17,140 bases of DNA from an uncultured Lachnospiraceae bacterium (GTDB taxonomy: Bacteria; Bacillota; Clostridia; Lachnospirales; Lachnospiraceae): the NCBI GenBank assembly GCA_902803155.1, contig CADCOU010000121.1:1-17140 (forward strand). The letters run 5' to 3'. Shown piece after piece: positions 1 to 6,383 of this stretch (position 1 is its first letter; every line of letters starts with the position of its first letter). The position numbers and the translations under genes are program-made. Below the pieces are notes generated by a model. That model ran no database searches. It saw only the letters and a list, made by a program, of their open reading frames with translations, and was not told the DNA's origin.

Positions 1-47
1 CCCGCGATCCTGTCGGGGAAGACATGGGTATGAAAATCGATGATCAT
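1..47 (-). CDS. Amidohydrolase (TIM-barrel metal-dependent hydrolase), N-terminal fragment
   Basis: Reading the minus strand from an ATG at 47-45 gives MIIDFHTHVFPDRIA and then runs off the left edge of the window. The D-F-H-T-H-x-F-P start is the classic first strand of amidohydrolase-family proteins (COG2159-like), in which the two histidines of HxH bind the catalytic metal. A good ribosome site (AAGAAGG, minus strand 60-54) lies 6 nt before the ATG, and a plausible promoter lies further upstream (116-88). Only 15 complete codons are present, so the substrate cannot be told. Members include decarboxylases and other hydrolases. The gene diverges from the alpha/beta hydrolase on the other strand. 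Confidence 0.75.
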   Translation of the reverse strand, partial: MIIDFHTHVFPDRIA

Positions 48-87
48 ATACAGCCTTCTTTCATAAACCACTTCACCGCATTAACGT

Positions 88-116
88 AGTATAAATGATT
101 TCCTCAGTCTCGTAAA
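88..116 (-). promoter_or_regulatory. Putative sigma-70 type promoter of the amidohydrolase gene
   Basis: On the minus strand TTTACG (116-111) and TATACT (93-88) are separated by exactly 17 nt. Transcription would start near position 81, giving a leader of about 34 nt that contains the ribosome site. This is motif matching by eye only. Confidence 0.5.
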
Positions 117-122
117 TAGAGA

Positions 123-151
123 TTGCCTCGGGCGTAAATAGATGTTTAAAT
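123..151 (+). promoter_or_regulatory. Putative sigma-70 type promoter of the hydrolase-sugar kinase pair
   Basis: TTGCCT (123-128) and TTAAAT (146-151) are spaced by 17 nt. A start near 158 would leave a very short leader holding AGGAGG at 161-166. The promoter lies back to back with the minus-strand promoter at 88-116, so the -35 regions are only 6 bp apart. A shared regulator is possible, but no operator is evident. Confidence 0.45.
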
Positions 152-179
152 AAACTCAAAAGGAGGATGGTTCAGGGAC

Positions 180-743
180 ATGAGCAGACTTGCAGTTATT
201 TTTCCCGGGATTGGGTATCATACGGATAAACCGCTTCTGTATTACGGAAAGAAACTGGCGGCGGCATGCGGGTATGAGATTCTGGAGGTTCCCTATAAAA
301 ACTTCAAACGCGGGACCAAAGGAAATCAGAAAAAGATGGAAGAGGCTTTCAGGAATGCGATGGAGCAGACGGAGGAGATGCTCTCCGATGTCAGGTGGGA
401 GGAAGCGGAAGAGATCCTGTTTATCTCCAAGAGCATCGGTACCGTCGTGGCAGCCGCATTTGCAGAAGAGAAGAACCTGAAGGTCCGCCATGTATTCTAC
501 ACGCCGCTGAAAGAAACATTCCGTGATGCCATATCCGGAAACGGCATTGCATTTCACGGAACAGCGGATCCGTGGGCAACGGATGAGGATATCGAGGATG
601 GCTGCCGGCTGAGAGATATCCCGCTTACAGAGGTCCCGGACGCGAATCATTCCCTGGAGACGGGAGATGTCATGACAGATCTGAAGAACCTTGCCCGTGT
701 CATGGAGATCACAGAGGCGTGGATCAGATCCGCAGGAAACTGA
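180..743 (+). CDS. Small alpha/beta hydrolase, function unknown
   Basis: This 187-residue soluble protein has no signal peptide or membrane segment. It shows a full alpha/beta-hydrolase catalytic set in the right order: a nucleophile elbow SKSIG with Ser85 after a hydrophobic strand (ILFIS), an acid Asp130 in HGTADPW, and a base His157 in DANHSLE. The opening strand (AVIFPGIGYHTDKP, about 5-17) would carry the oxyanion-hole turn. The elbow reads S-x-S-x-G rather than the usual G-x-S-x-G, which occurs in some small dienelactone-hydrolase-like or KANL3/Tex30-like enzymes. The substrate is unknown. The only in-frame start is ATG 180. AGGAGG lies at 161-166, a longish 13 nt upstream, and an out-of-frame ATG follows it at 167. 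The FGGY kinase begins 54 bp after the stop with no terminator between, so the two are probably cotranscribed. Confidence 0.8.
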   Translation: MSRLAVIFPGIGYHTDKPLLYYGKKLAAACGYEILEVPYKNFKRGTKGNQKKMEEAFRNAMEQTEEMLSDVRWEEAEEILFISKSIGTVVAAAFAEEKNLKVRHVFYTPLKETFRDAISGNGIAFHGTADPWATDEDIEDGCRLRDIPLTEVPDANHSLETGDVMTDLKNLARVMEITEAWIRSAGN

Positions 744-797
744 GAACACCATTATCGATCGGAACTGCAGGAGCCACAGAACAGGAGGATTCACTTT

Positions 798-2114
798 ATG
801 AAAGCTTTGGGACTCGACATCGGAACGACGACGATCAGCGCAGCCGTGCTGAACCGTGAGGATGGAAACGTATGCGATGCAAAGACCGTTGCAAACCAGT
901 GTTTCATCGAACGCGGAAATGAATGGGAACGGATCCAGGACGTAGACCGGATCATGGAGAAGGCGCTCGCTGTCGCAAATGAGATGGTGGACAAGTATGA
1001 GGACATCGCTACGATCGGTCTGACCGGTCAGATGCACGGAATCCTCTATGTGGATGCGGAAGGCAGATGTATCAGCCCGCTCTATACCTGGCAGGACGGA
1101 AGAGGAAACCTGAAAGATGAGAGCGGACGCAGCATGGTGGAGGAGATCTTCGATGTGTGCGGGATCGCGTCTGCGAGCGGTTACGGGCTGGTAACGCATC
1201 TGTATAACCGCAGGCACGGCCTGGTTCCGGAAGAGACAGCCGGACTATGCACGATCGGTGATTACCTGGGTATGCAGCTCACGGGGAGAAAGCAGCCTCT
1301 GATGCATACCAGCATTGCAGCCAGCATCAGCCTGTTTGATGCGCAGAAGAGCTGTTTCCTGACGGACGCGCTCGAAAAGATGGGTGCGGGAGATGATATC
1401 CCCCTGCTTCCTGAGGTCCGGGGAGATTTCGCACAGCTTGGAGAGTTCCGCGGCAGACCTGTAACGGTGGCGCTTGGTGATAATCAGGCAAGTTTCCTGG
1501 GATCCGCCGGACTTACACCGAACGCGGTGCTGGTCAACATGGGGACAGGCGGACAGATCTCCATCCTGTCAGATCAGTACTTTACTGCGCCCGGAATCGA
1601 GGCCAGGCCGATCGTCCCCGGAAAATATCTGCTTGCAGGCTCCGCCCTGTGCGGAGGAAGAGCCTATGCGATCCTGGAGAAGTTCTTCCGCGCATTTGCT
1701 TCCGAGATCGGAGCGGGAAGCGAGCCTCTGTACGATGTGCTGGGAAGACTCGCTGAAAAAGGGGCAGCCATGGAAGATCCGATGACCGCTGTCACGACAT
1801 TCAGCGGAACCAGGGTTGACCCCGCACTTCGCGGCAGCATCAGCAATATCAGCGAGGACAACTTCACTCCGGCGTCCCTCTCTTACGCGATCCTGGACGG
1901 AATGGCGCAGGAACTGTACCAGATGTATGAGACGATCCATGAAGGGACAGGGATCACTGCAGATCACCTGGTCGCTTCCGGGAACGGACTGCGTATGAAT
2001 CCCATGCTGCAGGATATCTTCCGGAAAAAGTTCCATGCAGATCTGACGATGAGCAGATATAAGGAAGAAGCTGCGAGCGGAGCGGCGGTCAGCAGCTATA
2101 CCAAAGTGGAGTGA
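798..2114 (+). CDS. FGGY-family carbohydrate kinase, sedoheptulokinase-like
   Basis: This 438-residue cytoplasmic ATP-dependent sugar kinase has the two-domain FGGY layout. The N-terminal phosphate loop is LDIGTT (6-11). The sugar-binding part has GQMHG (77-81) and TWQDGR (97-102). The catalytic base is Asp228 in LGDNQAS (226-232). The ATP domain has MGTGGQ (248-253), the adenosine motif SGNGLRMNP (394-402) and a C-terminal helix EEAASGAA (423-430). The combination QMHG + TWQDGR + ALGD-x-QAS resembles animal sedoheptulokinase (SHPK) more than xylulokinase or glycerol kinase, so phosphorylation of sedoheptulose or a related ketose to feed the pentose-phosphate pool is the best guess. It is somewhat shorter than typical 480-500 residue family members. 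AGGAGG (783-788) is 9 nt upstream of the ATG. It follows the alpha/beta hydrolase and is followed by a terminator-like hairpin. Confidence 0.85.
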   Translation: MKALGLDIGTTTISAAVLNREDGNVCDAKTVANQCFIERGNEWERIQDVDRIMEKALAVANEMVDKYEDIATIGLTGQMHGILYVDAEGRCISPLYTWQDGRGNLKDESGRSMVEEIFDVCGIASASGYGLVTHLYNRRHGLVPEETAGLCTIGDYLGMQLTGRKQPLMHTSIAASISLFDAQKSCFLTDALEKMGAGDDIPLLPEVRGDFAQLGEFRGRPVTVALGDNQASFLGSAGLTPNAVLVNMGTGGQISILSDQYFTAPGIEARPIVPGKYLLAGSALCGGRAYAILEKFFRAFASEIGAGSEPLYDVLGRLAEKGAAMEDPMTAVTTFSGTRVDPALRGSISNISEDNFTPASLSYAILDGMAQELYQMYETIHEGTGITADHLVASGNGLRMNPMLQDIFRKKFHADLTMSRYKEEAASGAAVSSYTKVE

Positions 2115-2121
2115 TTCCCTG

Positions 2122-2164
2122 CATCCGGTCGTATGCAGCCATGGGAAGGCCGGATGACCGGCTT
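2122..2164 (+). repeat. Overlapping inverted repeats after the sugar kinase gene
   Basis: Three mutually exclusive pairings share this 43-bp stretch. CATCCGG (2122-2128) pairs with CCGGATG (2150-2156). CCGGTC (2125-2130) pairs with GACCGG (2156-2161). A local hairpin AGGCCGG/CCGGCTT (2147-2153 with 2158-2164, loop ATGA) also forms. None is followed by a T run, so it is not a standard terminator by itself. It may assist termination or protect the 3' end, or be a protein-binding site. Confidence 0.45.
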
Positions 2165-2197
2165 ATGGAAAATACGGACAGAATAACGGCTTACCTT

Positions 2198-2227
2198 TCA
2201 GGCGGCGCAGATGCGCCGCTGATTTTC
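2198..2227 (+). terminator. Probable intrinsic terminator of the hydrolase-sugar kinase transcript
   Basis: A perfect GC-rich stem GCGGCGC (2202-2208) / GCGCCGC (2213-2219) closes on the loop AGAT. It can be extended by TCA/TGA with G2201 bulged. It is followed by ATTTTCTGT, a short and imperfect U tract. The position, about 90 bp after the kinase stop and just before the next promoter, supports a terminator role. Confidence 0.6.
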
Positions 2228-2259
2228 TGTAAAAAAACCTGAAGATTTTGTGAATTTGA

Positions 2260-2287
2260 TTGTCTGCCGGGGAATATTTGGTAAAAT
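2260..2287 (+). promoter_or_regulatory. Putative promoter of the KamA-family gene, extended -10 type
   Basis: TTGTCT (2260-2265) is followed after 16 nt by TAAAAT (2282-2287). The dinucleotide TG at 2279-2280 gives an extended -10 (TGGTAAAAT). Transcription would start near 2294 and leave a leader of about 160 nt. Confidence 0.55.
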
Positions 2288-2293
2288 ACCGCT

Positions 2294-2440
2294 ATATGGA
2301 CTTGAGGCAGAAAAGTATTCTTTCCATATGCCCGCATGGTATGACATCACGTCTGAGAGACAGTTCTTTTCAATCAAAGACAGCTCATTATCAATGACAG
2401 TTTAATTAATCGCAGATACTTGCTGCATCTCATGTAAGAA
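2294..2440 (+). other. Long untranslated leader of the KamA-family gene
   Basis: Together with the terminator and promoter listed separately, this fills the 330-bp gap between the kinase and the radical SAM gene. It contains an inverted repeat ATATGGA (2294-2300) / TCCATAT (2323-2329) right at the predicted transcript start. It also contains three copies of GACAG (2359, 2379, 2396), two of them preceded by a nearby TCAAT. No lysine, SAM or cobalamin riboswitch core could be recognised by eye. No credible small gene was found in it. Confidence 0.4.
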
Positions 2441-2452
2441 AGGGTGGTGAAC

Positions 2453-3556
2453 ATGAGCATACTCCAGGACCTGCTTAAAAACTGTATCCGGGAAATCGAT
2501 GAAGTCCTTCCTGTTCTCGGGATTACCGGGGAAGAGGCGGATACACTGCGCAAAGTTGCCGAGAGGTATCCGATCAGCATACCTCCGTATTATCTGAGCC
2601 TGATCGACAGTTCGGATCCGGAAGACCCGGTCCGTAAACTGTGTATTCCTTCCGTGTCCGAATACAATGCAGAAGGACATGAAGACCAGAGCGGAGAGTC
2701 GGGCAATACTGTCCTGACCGGCGTACAGCACAAGTACGGACCAACGGCGCTGGTACTTACGACCAGCCAGTGTTCCATGTACTGCCGCCACTGCTTCCGC
2801 AAGCGGATGGTCGGCTATACACATGACGAGGTGACAAAACAGATCCTCGGAATGCAGGCTTATGTAAAAGAGCATCCGGAGATCAACAACATCCTGCTGT
2901 CCGGGGGAGACGCGTTTATCAATGAAAATGACGTGATCCGGGAATATCTGGAACATCTCGTTGACCTGCCGCAGCTTGATTTTATCCGTTTCGGGACCCG
3001 CACGCCGGTCGTCCTGCCCATGCGGATCTATGACGATCCGGAGCTTCTGGAGATCCTCAGGGAATACGGAAAGAAGAAACAGCTGATCATCGTCACGCAT
3101 TTTGATCATCCGAATGAGATCACGGAAGAGTCGAAGAGAGCAGTGCGCGCACTGATCGAGGCAGGCTGCCCGGTGCGGAACCAGGTCGTTCTTCTGAAGG
3201 GCGTCAATGACAGCCCCGAAGTACTCGCGAAGCTTCTGAAGTCTCTGACTTCGATCGGCGTCCTGCCGTACTATGTATTTCAGTGCCGCCCCGCCAAAGG
3301 CGTCCTGACGCAGTTCCAGGTTCCGATCCGCAGAGGATATGAGATCGTGGAGAGAGCGAAAGCGCTCTGTGACGGACAGTCCAAGGCGTTCCGCTACGCA
3401 ATGTCCCATGTGACAGGCAAGATCGAGATCCTGGGCGCCCTCGGGGATGAGATGCTGTTTAAGTACCATCAGGCAAAGCATCCGGAAGACGCCGGAAGGA
3501 TATTCACCATGAAGGTGGAGGCGGATCAGTGCTGGCTGGATGAGATCCCCGGATAA
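2453..3556 (+). CDS. KamA-family radical SAM protein (lysine/glutamate 2,3-aminomutase-like)
   Basis: This is a 367-residue cytoplasmic enzyme of the lysine 2,3-aminomutase family, which uses a [4Fe-4S] cluster, SAM and PLP to move an amino group between adjacent carbons. The radical SAM motif CSMYCRHC supplies Cys107, Cys111 and Cys114. SGGDAF (150-155) is the SAM-contacting loop, followed by the family hallmark RFGTRTPVVLPMRI. The PLP-lysine region normally reads PGGGGK. Here the aligned stretch reads SHVTGK, so Lys323 is the likely PLP lysine in an altered context. It is shorter than clostridial lysine aminomutase (about 416), and no beta-lysine pathway genes are nearby, so the substrate is open. 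I chose ATG 2453 because AGGGTGG (2441-2447) sits 5 nt upstream. GTG 2444 is in frame but would lie on top of that ribosome site. It is transcribed alone, between its own promoter and a strong terminator. Confidence 0.85.
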   Translation: MSILQDLLKNCIREIDEVLPVLGITGEEADTLRKVAERYPISIPPYYLSLIDSSDPEDPVRKLCIPSVSEYNAEGHEDQSGESGNTVLTGVQHKYGPTALVLTTSQCSMYCRHCFRKRMVGYTHDEVTKQILGMQAYVKEHPEINNILLSGGDAFINENDVIREYLEHLVDLPQLDFIRFGTRTPVVLPMRIYDDPELLEILREYGKKKQLIIVTHFDHPNEITEESKRAVRALIEAGCPVRNQVVLLKGVNDSPEVLAKLLKSLTSIGVLPYYVFQCRPAKGVLTQFQVPIRRGYEIVERAKALCDGQSKAFRYAMSHVTGKIEILGALGDEMLFKYHQAKHPEDAGRIFTMKVEADQCWLDEIPG

Positions 3557-3609
3557 CGGCTCTCCTCTGTACTGAACCGTGTCATTCTGTGACGGCAGAC
3601 GCAAAATAT

Positions 3610-3674
3610 GATATACTCCCTGTTGAAATGTATGTGCATCTGCACATCCATACGGCAGGGAGTGTATTTTATTG
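3610..3674 (+). terminator. Strong, probably bidirectional terminator hairpin
   Basis: A long stem pairs 3611-3622 with 3656-3667 (12 bp, one G-U pair; core ACTCCCTG/CAGGGAGT). Inside it is a second hairpin, GTATGTGCA (3630-3638) with TGCACAT (3641-3647), in which GTATG can alternatively pair with CATAC (3649-3653). TATTTTATT follows on the + strand, and an A-rich AAAATAT precedes it, which would be a U tract for the minus strand. It lies 54 bp after the KamA-family stop and before the ribosome site of the next gene, so it most likely ends the KamA-family transcript. Confidence 0.7.
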
Positions 3675-3708
3675 CATCAATAATAAAGCAGGAAGGAGCC
3701 GGGACAGT

Positions 3709-4950
3709 ATGGGCAGGCTGGTAAGGTTTGATACAAGGGATAAGAAACCTGCTCTGTGGAACATACTGATCCTGTCGGTCATCACATTTGCCGCGGCGGT
3801 TTTGCTGATCCGGCAGGGCTCCGAAAAATGTCCACTGATGATCTGTATTCTCCTGGATGTGTATTTCCTTGTCGTGATCATCCTGCTGATCTCTGCGTTC
3901 TTTAAGCAGCTTCAGTACAATCCCTACTCCTACAATACAATCTATTATGCAGGGTTTGCCCTGTTTCTCCTTAGTGTTCTGATCACACATATCTTTCTTA
4001 CCGTACGGATGATCCGCCATCCGGAGATCTATTTCGTCGCCCCCGGTCAGCAGTTTGACAATATCGCATACGTGCTGCTGGATTCCGCGAGGAATTATAT
4101 GCTTCTTTCGGCCCCGTTCATACTGGTATTCTCAGTGGCACTGTGTATATCCAATATTGCCCTGATCCGCCATGAAGGAAAGCGCTTTGTCAATATCCTG
4201 GGGATCATCCTTTCCTTTCTGATGGTGGGAGGAGAGCTGTTTCTCTACCGCTTTGAATACTATGTAACCGGGTCGCTCGCACAGGTGCGGGCACACGAAC
4301 TGATCGGCAATCTGTTTGCTTCCGTATACCTGTATTTCGAATGCATGCTGATCGGTGCAATGATCGCAAAGGCGATCGCGGCCCGCTATGAACCGGATCC
4401 GGACAAAGACTTCCTGATCATCCTCGGCTGCGGCATGCGGAAGGACGGAACGCCTTCGCCCATTCTCAGAGGGCGGATAGACAAGGCGCTGGATTTCCGC
4501 CGGAGGCAGCTGGAACAGACCGGTAAGGACCTGGTCTTCGTCACCTCCGGGGGACAGGGACCGGATGAAGTGGTTTCCGAAAGCGCATGCATGAAACAGT
4601 ACCTGATGCAGCAGGGGATCCCGGAAGAACAGATCATCGGGGAAGACCGGTCCACAAGTACCTTTGAGAATATGAAATATTCCAAAGAGAAGATATGGGC
4701 AGAGAACCCGGACGGAAAGGTGGCTTTTTCCACGACCAACTATCATGTGTTCCGCGGCGGACTGTACGCGAGGCGTGTAAAGATGCGGGCGGTCGGTATG
4801 AGCTCCGGGACAAAATGGTATTTCTGGCCGAATGCAGCAGTCCGTGAATTCGTGGGACTTCTGACAGAGCATCGGGGCAAGCAGGCGATTATCTTCTGCG
4901 GAATGCTTGTGATCTATATCGTTTTGACACTGGTGGTGTACCGGGCATGA
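3709..4950 (+). CDS. Polytopic membrane protein with DUF218 (YdcF/SanA/ElyC-like) domain
   Basis: This 413-residue protein has about six predicted membrane helices in the first 220 residues (for example LWNILILSVITFAAAVLLI). A DUF218 domain follows, then a final C-terminal helix (IIFCGMLVIYIVLTLVVY). DUF218 hallmarks are ILGCGMRKDGTPSP starting at 238 and R-GRID, then TSGGQGPDE, EDRSTSTFENM with the acidic/Thr/Asn cluster, and STTNYHVFRGG near the end. Relatives such as SanA and ElyC affect envelope integrity or lipid-carrier handling in proteobacteria. The reaction is not established, so none is claimed here. ATG 3709 follows GGAAGGAG (3691-3698) by 10 nt. A GTG at 3589 would extend the frame by 40 codons but would run through the terminator hairpin and has no ribosome site, so it is unlikely. 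Its stop is 65 bp before the ABC operon. No terminator is seen there, so read-through is possible. Confidence 0.8.
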   Translation: MGRLVRFDTRDKKPALWNILILSVITFAAAVLLIRQGSEKCPLMICILLDVYFLVVIILLISAFFKQLQYNPYSYNTIYYAGFALFLLSVLITHIFLTVRMIRHPEIYFVAPGQQFDNIAYVLLDSARNYMLLSAPFILVFSVALCISNIALIRHEGKRFVNILGIILSFLMVGGELFLYRFEYYVTGSLAQVRAHELIGNLFASVYLYFECMLIGAMIAKAIAARYEPDPDKDFLIILGCGMRKDGTPSPILRGRIDKALDFRRRQLEQTGKDLVFVTSGGQGPDEVVSESACMKQYLMQQGIPEEQIIGEDRSTSTFENMKYSKEKIWAENPDGKVAFSTTNYHVFRGGLYARRVKMRAVGMSSGTKWYFWPNAAVREFVGLLTEHRGKQAIIFCGMLVIYIVLTLVVYRA

Positions 4951-5015
4951 ATATGTGCTAAACTGTAAGCGTTGATGAAGTTGACTATATTTCTCTGGAC
5001 GGGAGTTTTTATCAG

Positions 5016-6383
5016 ATGTGGAAGGTTTGTGTTAAGGTATTACTGAACCTGTATTTCGGAACGGAAGGCCGCTTGTATATTCTGACAGGTCTCCTGTGTA
5101 TGATCGGCATATCCGGGATACTCAGAAAGTCCGGACTGAAGGGATTCTGGGCGTTTATCCCCTGTGCGTCCGAATATCAGCTTGCCAGGTGCGCGGGACG
5201 CGAACCGGAAGGAAGAACGCTGTCGATCGGAGTTTTCCTGCAGAGACTTCTGGCGATTTTTCAGTATCTCCCTTTCTTCATACGGGGCGTCAGCAAACTG
5301 CCTCCTGTCGTATACGATATTGTTCAGATAATCAGTATCTGCGTGAATCTGGTGGTGTTTATCTACGCCATCCGTGTATACTCAGGGCTGATCGAGGTAT
5401 ACAGGGTTAAGAAGCGCTGGATGTGGCTCTGGATCCTTCCTGCCCTGGAAATGATCCCCACCCTGCTCTGGGGCTTCTCTAAGAAATACCAGCCGGCCTG
5501 GAAAGTGGAAGATCTGAAAGCGGAGATGGAGCGGATGGCCTTTCACGGCAGCGCAGCTGTCATGGATGACGGGCTGACTGTGAACCTGAAGAAACGTACC
5601 GCAACGGAATTCTTCCAGAAAAAAACGCTTCTCAGGGACATCCATATGGCGATCCCGCAGGGACACATGGTACTTCTCCTGGGCGGTTCAGGCGCAGGCA
5701 AGACCACATTCCTCAATGCCGTCAACGGATATGAGAAAGCGGATGCCGAGATCCTTCTGAACGGCACCAACATGTATACGAATTACAAAAAGATGCAGCA
5801 TGAAGTGGGATTTGTACCGCAGCAGGAGATGATGCGCGGCAAGGACAGGGTCCTGAATACCCTGCTTGATGCAGCGGCGCTCCGCCTTCCCAAGGACGTC
5901 CCGGCCGAGCAGCGTCGAAAACGTGTTGATGAAGTGATGGAGATCTTCGGCCTGACGCCGGTGAAAAACAATCTTGTGGAAAAGCTCTCAGGCGGTCAGA
6001 AGAAACGGCTCTCCATCGCCATTGAGTTTATCAGCAACCCGTCGCTGTTTATCCTGGACGAGCCGGATTCGGGACTGGACGGCGTTATGGCGAGGGAACT
6101 GTTCGAACAGCTGCGCACGATCGCCGATTCGGGCAGGATCGTGATGGTGATCACACACACGCCGGACCGCGTTATAGACCTGTTCGACGATGTGATCGTC
6201 CTGGCCAAAGACAGCGCGCGGACCGGCCGGCTTGCCTGGTACGGATCGATTGCGGAAGCTCGGAAGTTCTTCGGACGGGAGAAGATGGAGGAGATCGTCA
6301 AGAGCGTGAACCAGAAAGAGGAAGGCGGCGACGGACTGGCAGATGAATTTGTGATGAAATACGCGGAGGTGCAGCATGGCTGA
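5016..6383 (+). CDS. ABCG-like ABC transporter ATPase with N-terminal membrane domain
   Basis: This 455-residue protein combines an integral membrane region (about 18-155) with a complete ABC ATPase (about 180-425). The N-terminal part has helices near 18-36, 70-90, 97-121 and 134-152, and the phrase FWAFIPCASEYQLARCAG resembles the small membrane domain seen in DUF5684-type proteins (recalled by eye). The ATPase has Walker A GGSGAGKTT (223-231), a Q-loop glutamine near 269, signature LSGGQ (324-328), Walker B LFILDEPDSGLD (344-355) and switch His381. SGGQKKRLSIAIE and DEP-x-SGLD are typical of the ABCG/White branch of exporters. The permease gene overlaps its stop by 8 bp, so the two make one transporter. 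GGGAG (5001-5005) lies 10 nt before the ATG. No convincing promoter was found in the 65-bp gap upstream. The transported substrate is unknown. Confidence 0.82.
   Translation: MWKVCVKVLLNLYFGTEGRLYILTGLLCMIGISGILRKSGLKGFWAFIPCASEYQLARCAGREPEGRTLSIGVFLQRLLAIFQYLPFFIRGVSKLPPVVYDIVQIISICVNLVVFIYAIRVYSGLIEVYRVKKRWMWLWILPALEMIPTLLWGFSKKYQPAWKVEDLKAEMERMAFHGSAAVMDDGLTVNLKKRTATEFFQKKTLLRDIHMAIPQGHMVLLLGGSGAGKTTFLNAVNGYEKADAEILLNGTNMYTNYKKMQHEVGFVPQQEMMRGKDRVLNTLLDAAALRLPKDVPAEQRRKRVDEVMEIFGLTPVKNNLVEKLSGGQKKRLSIAIEFISNPSLFILDEPDSGLDGVMARELFEQLRTIADSGRIVMVITHTPDRVIDLFDDVIVLAKDSARTGRLAWYGSIAEARKFFGREKMEEIVKSVNQKEEGGDGLADEFVMKYAEVQHG

Noticed and set aside
156..1217. Long minus-strand open frame of 353 codons opposite the hydrolase and kinase
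   Set aside because: It lies antisense to two genes with clear catalytic motifs, has no recognisable domain and no ribosome site; it is a by-product of codon bias.
2444..2452. GTG start at 2444 for the KamA-family gene
   Set aside because: It overlaps the AGGGTGG that serves the ATG at 2453 and has only AAGAA before it.
2402..3604. Minus-strand open frame of 400 codons opposite the KamA-family gene
   Set aside because: The + strand frame has the radical SAM cysteines and family motifs. The antisense product shows no family features.
3584..3612. Promoter with -10 TATGAT at 3607-3612 for the DUF218 gene
   Set aside because: The -10 is good but no acceptable -35 is found (ATTCTG or TTCTGT at best), and it overlaps the hairpin; left as a possibility only.
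3589..3708. GTG start at 3589 for the DUF218 gene
   Set aside because: The extra 40 codons run through a strong terminator hairpin, have no ribosome site and give unconvincing protein sequence; ATG 3709 has GGAAGGAG upstream.
4924..4964. Promoter for the exporter operon starting with TTGACA at 4924-4929
   Set aside because: At 17-18 nt spacing the -10 would be ATGAAT or TGAATA, which is weak; TAAACT at 4959-4964 is too far away.
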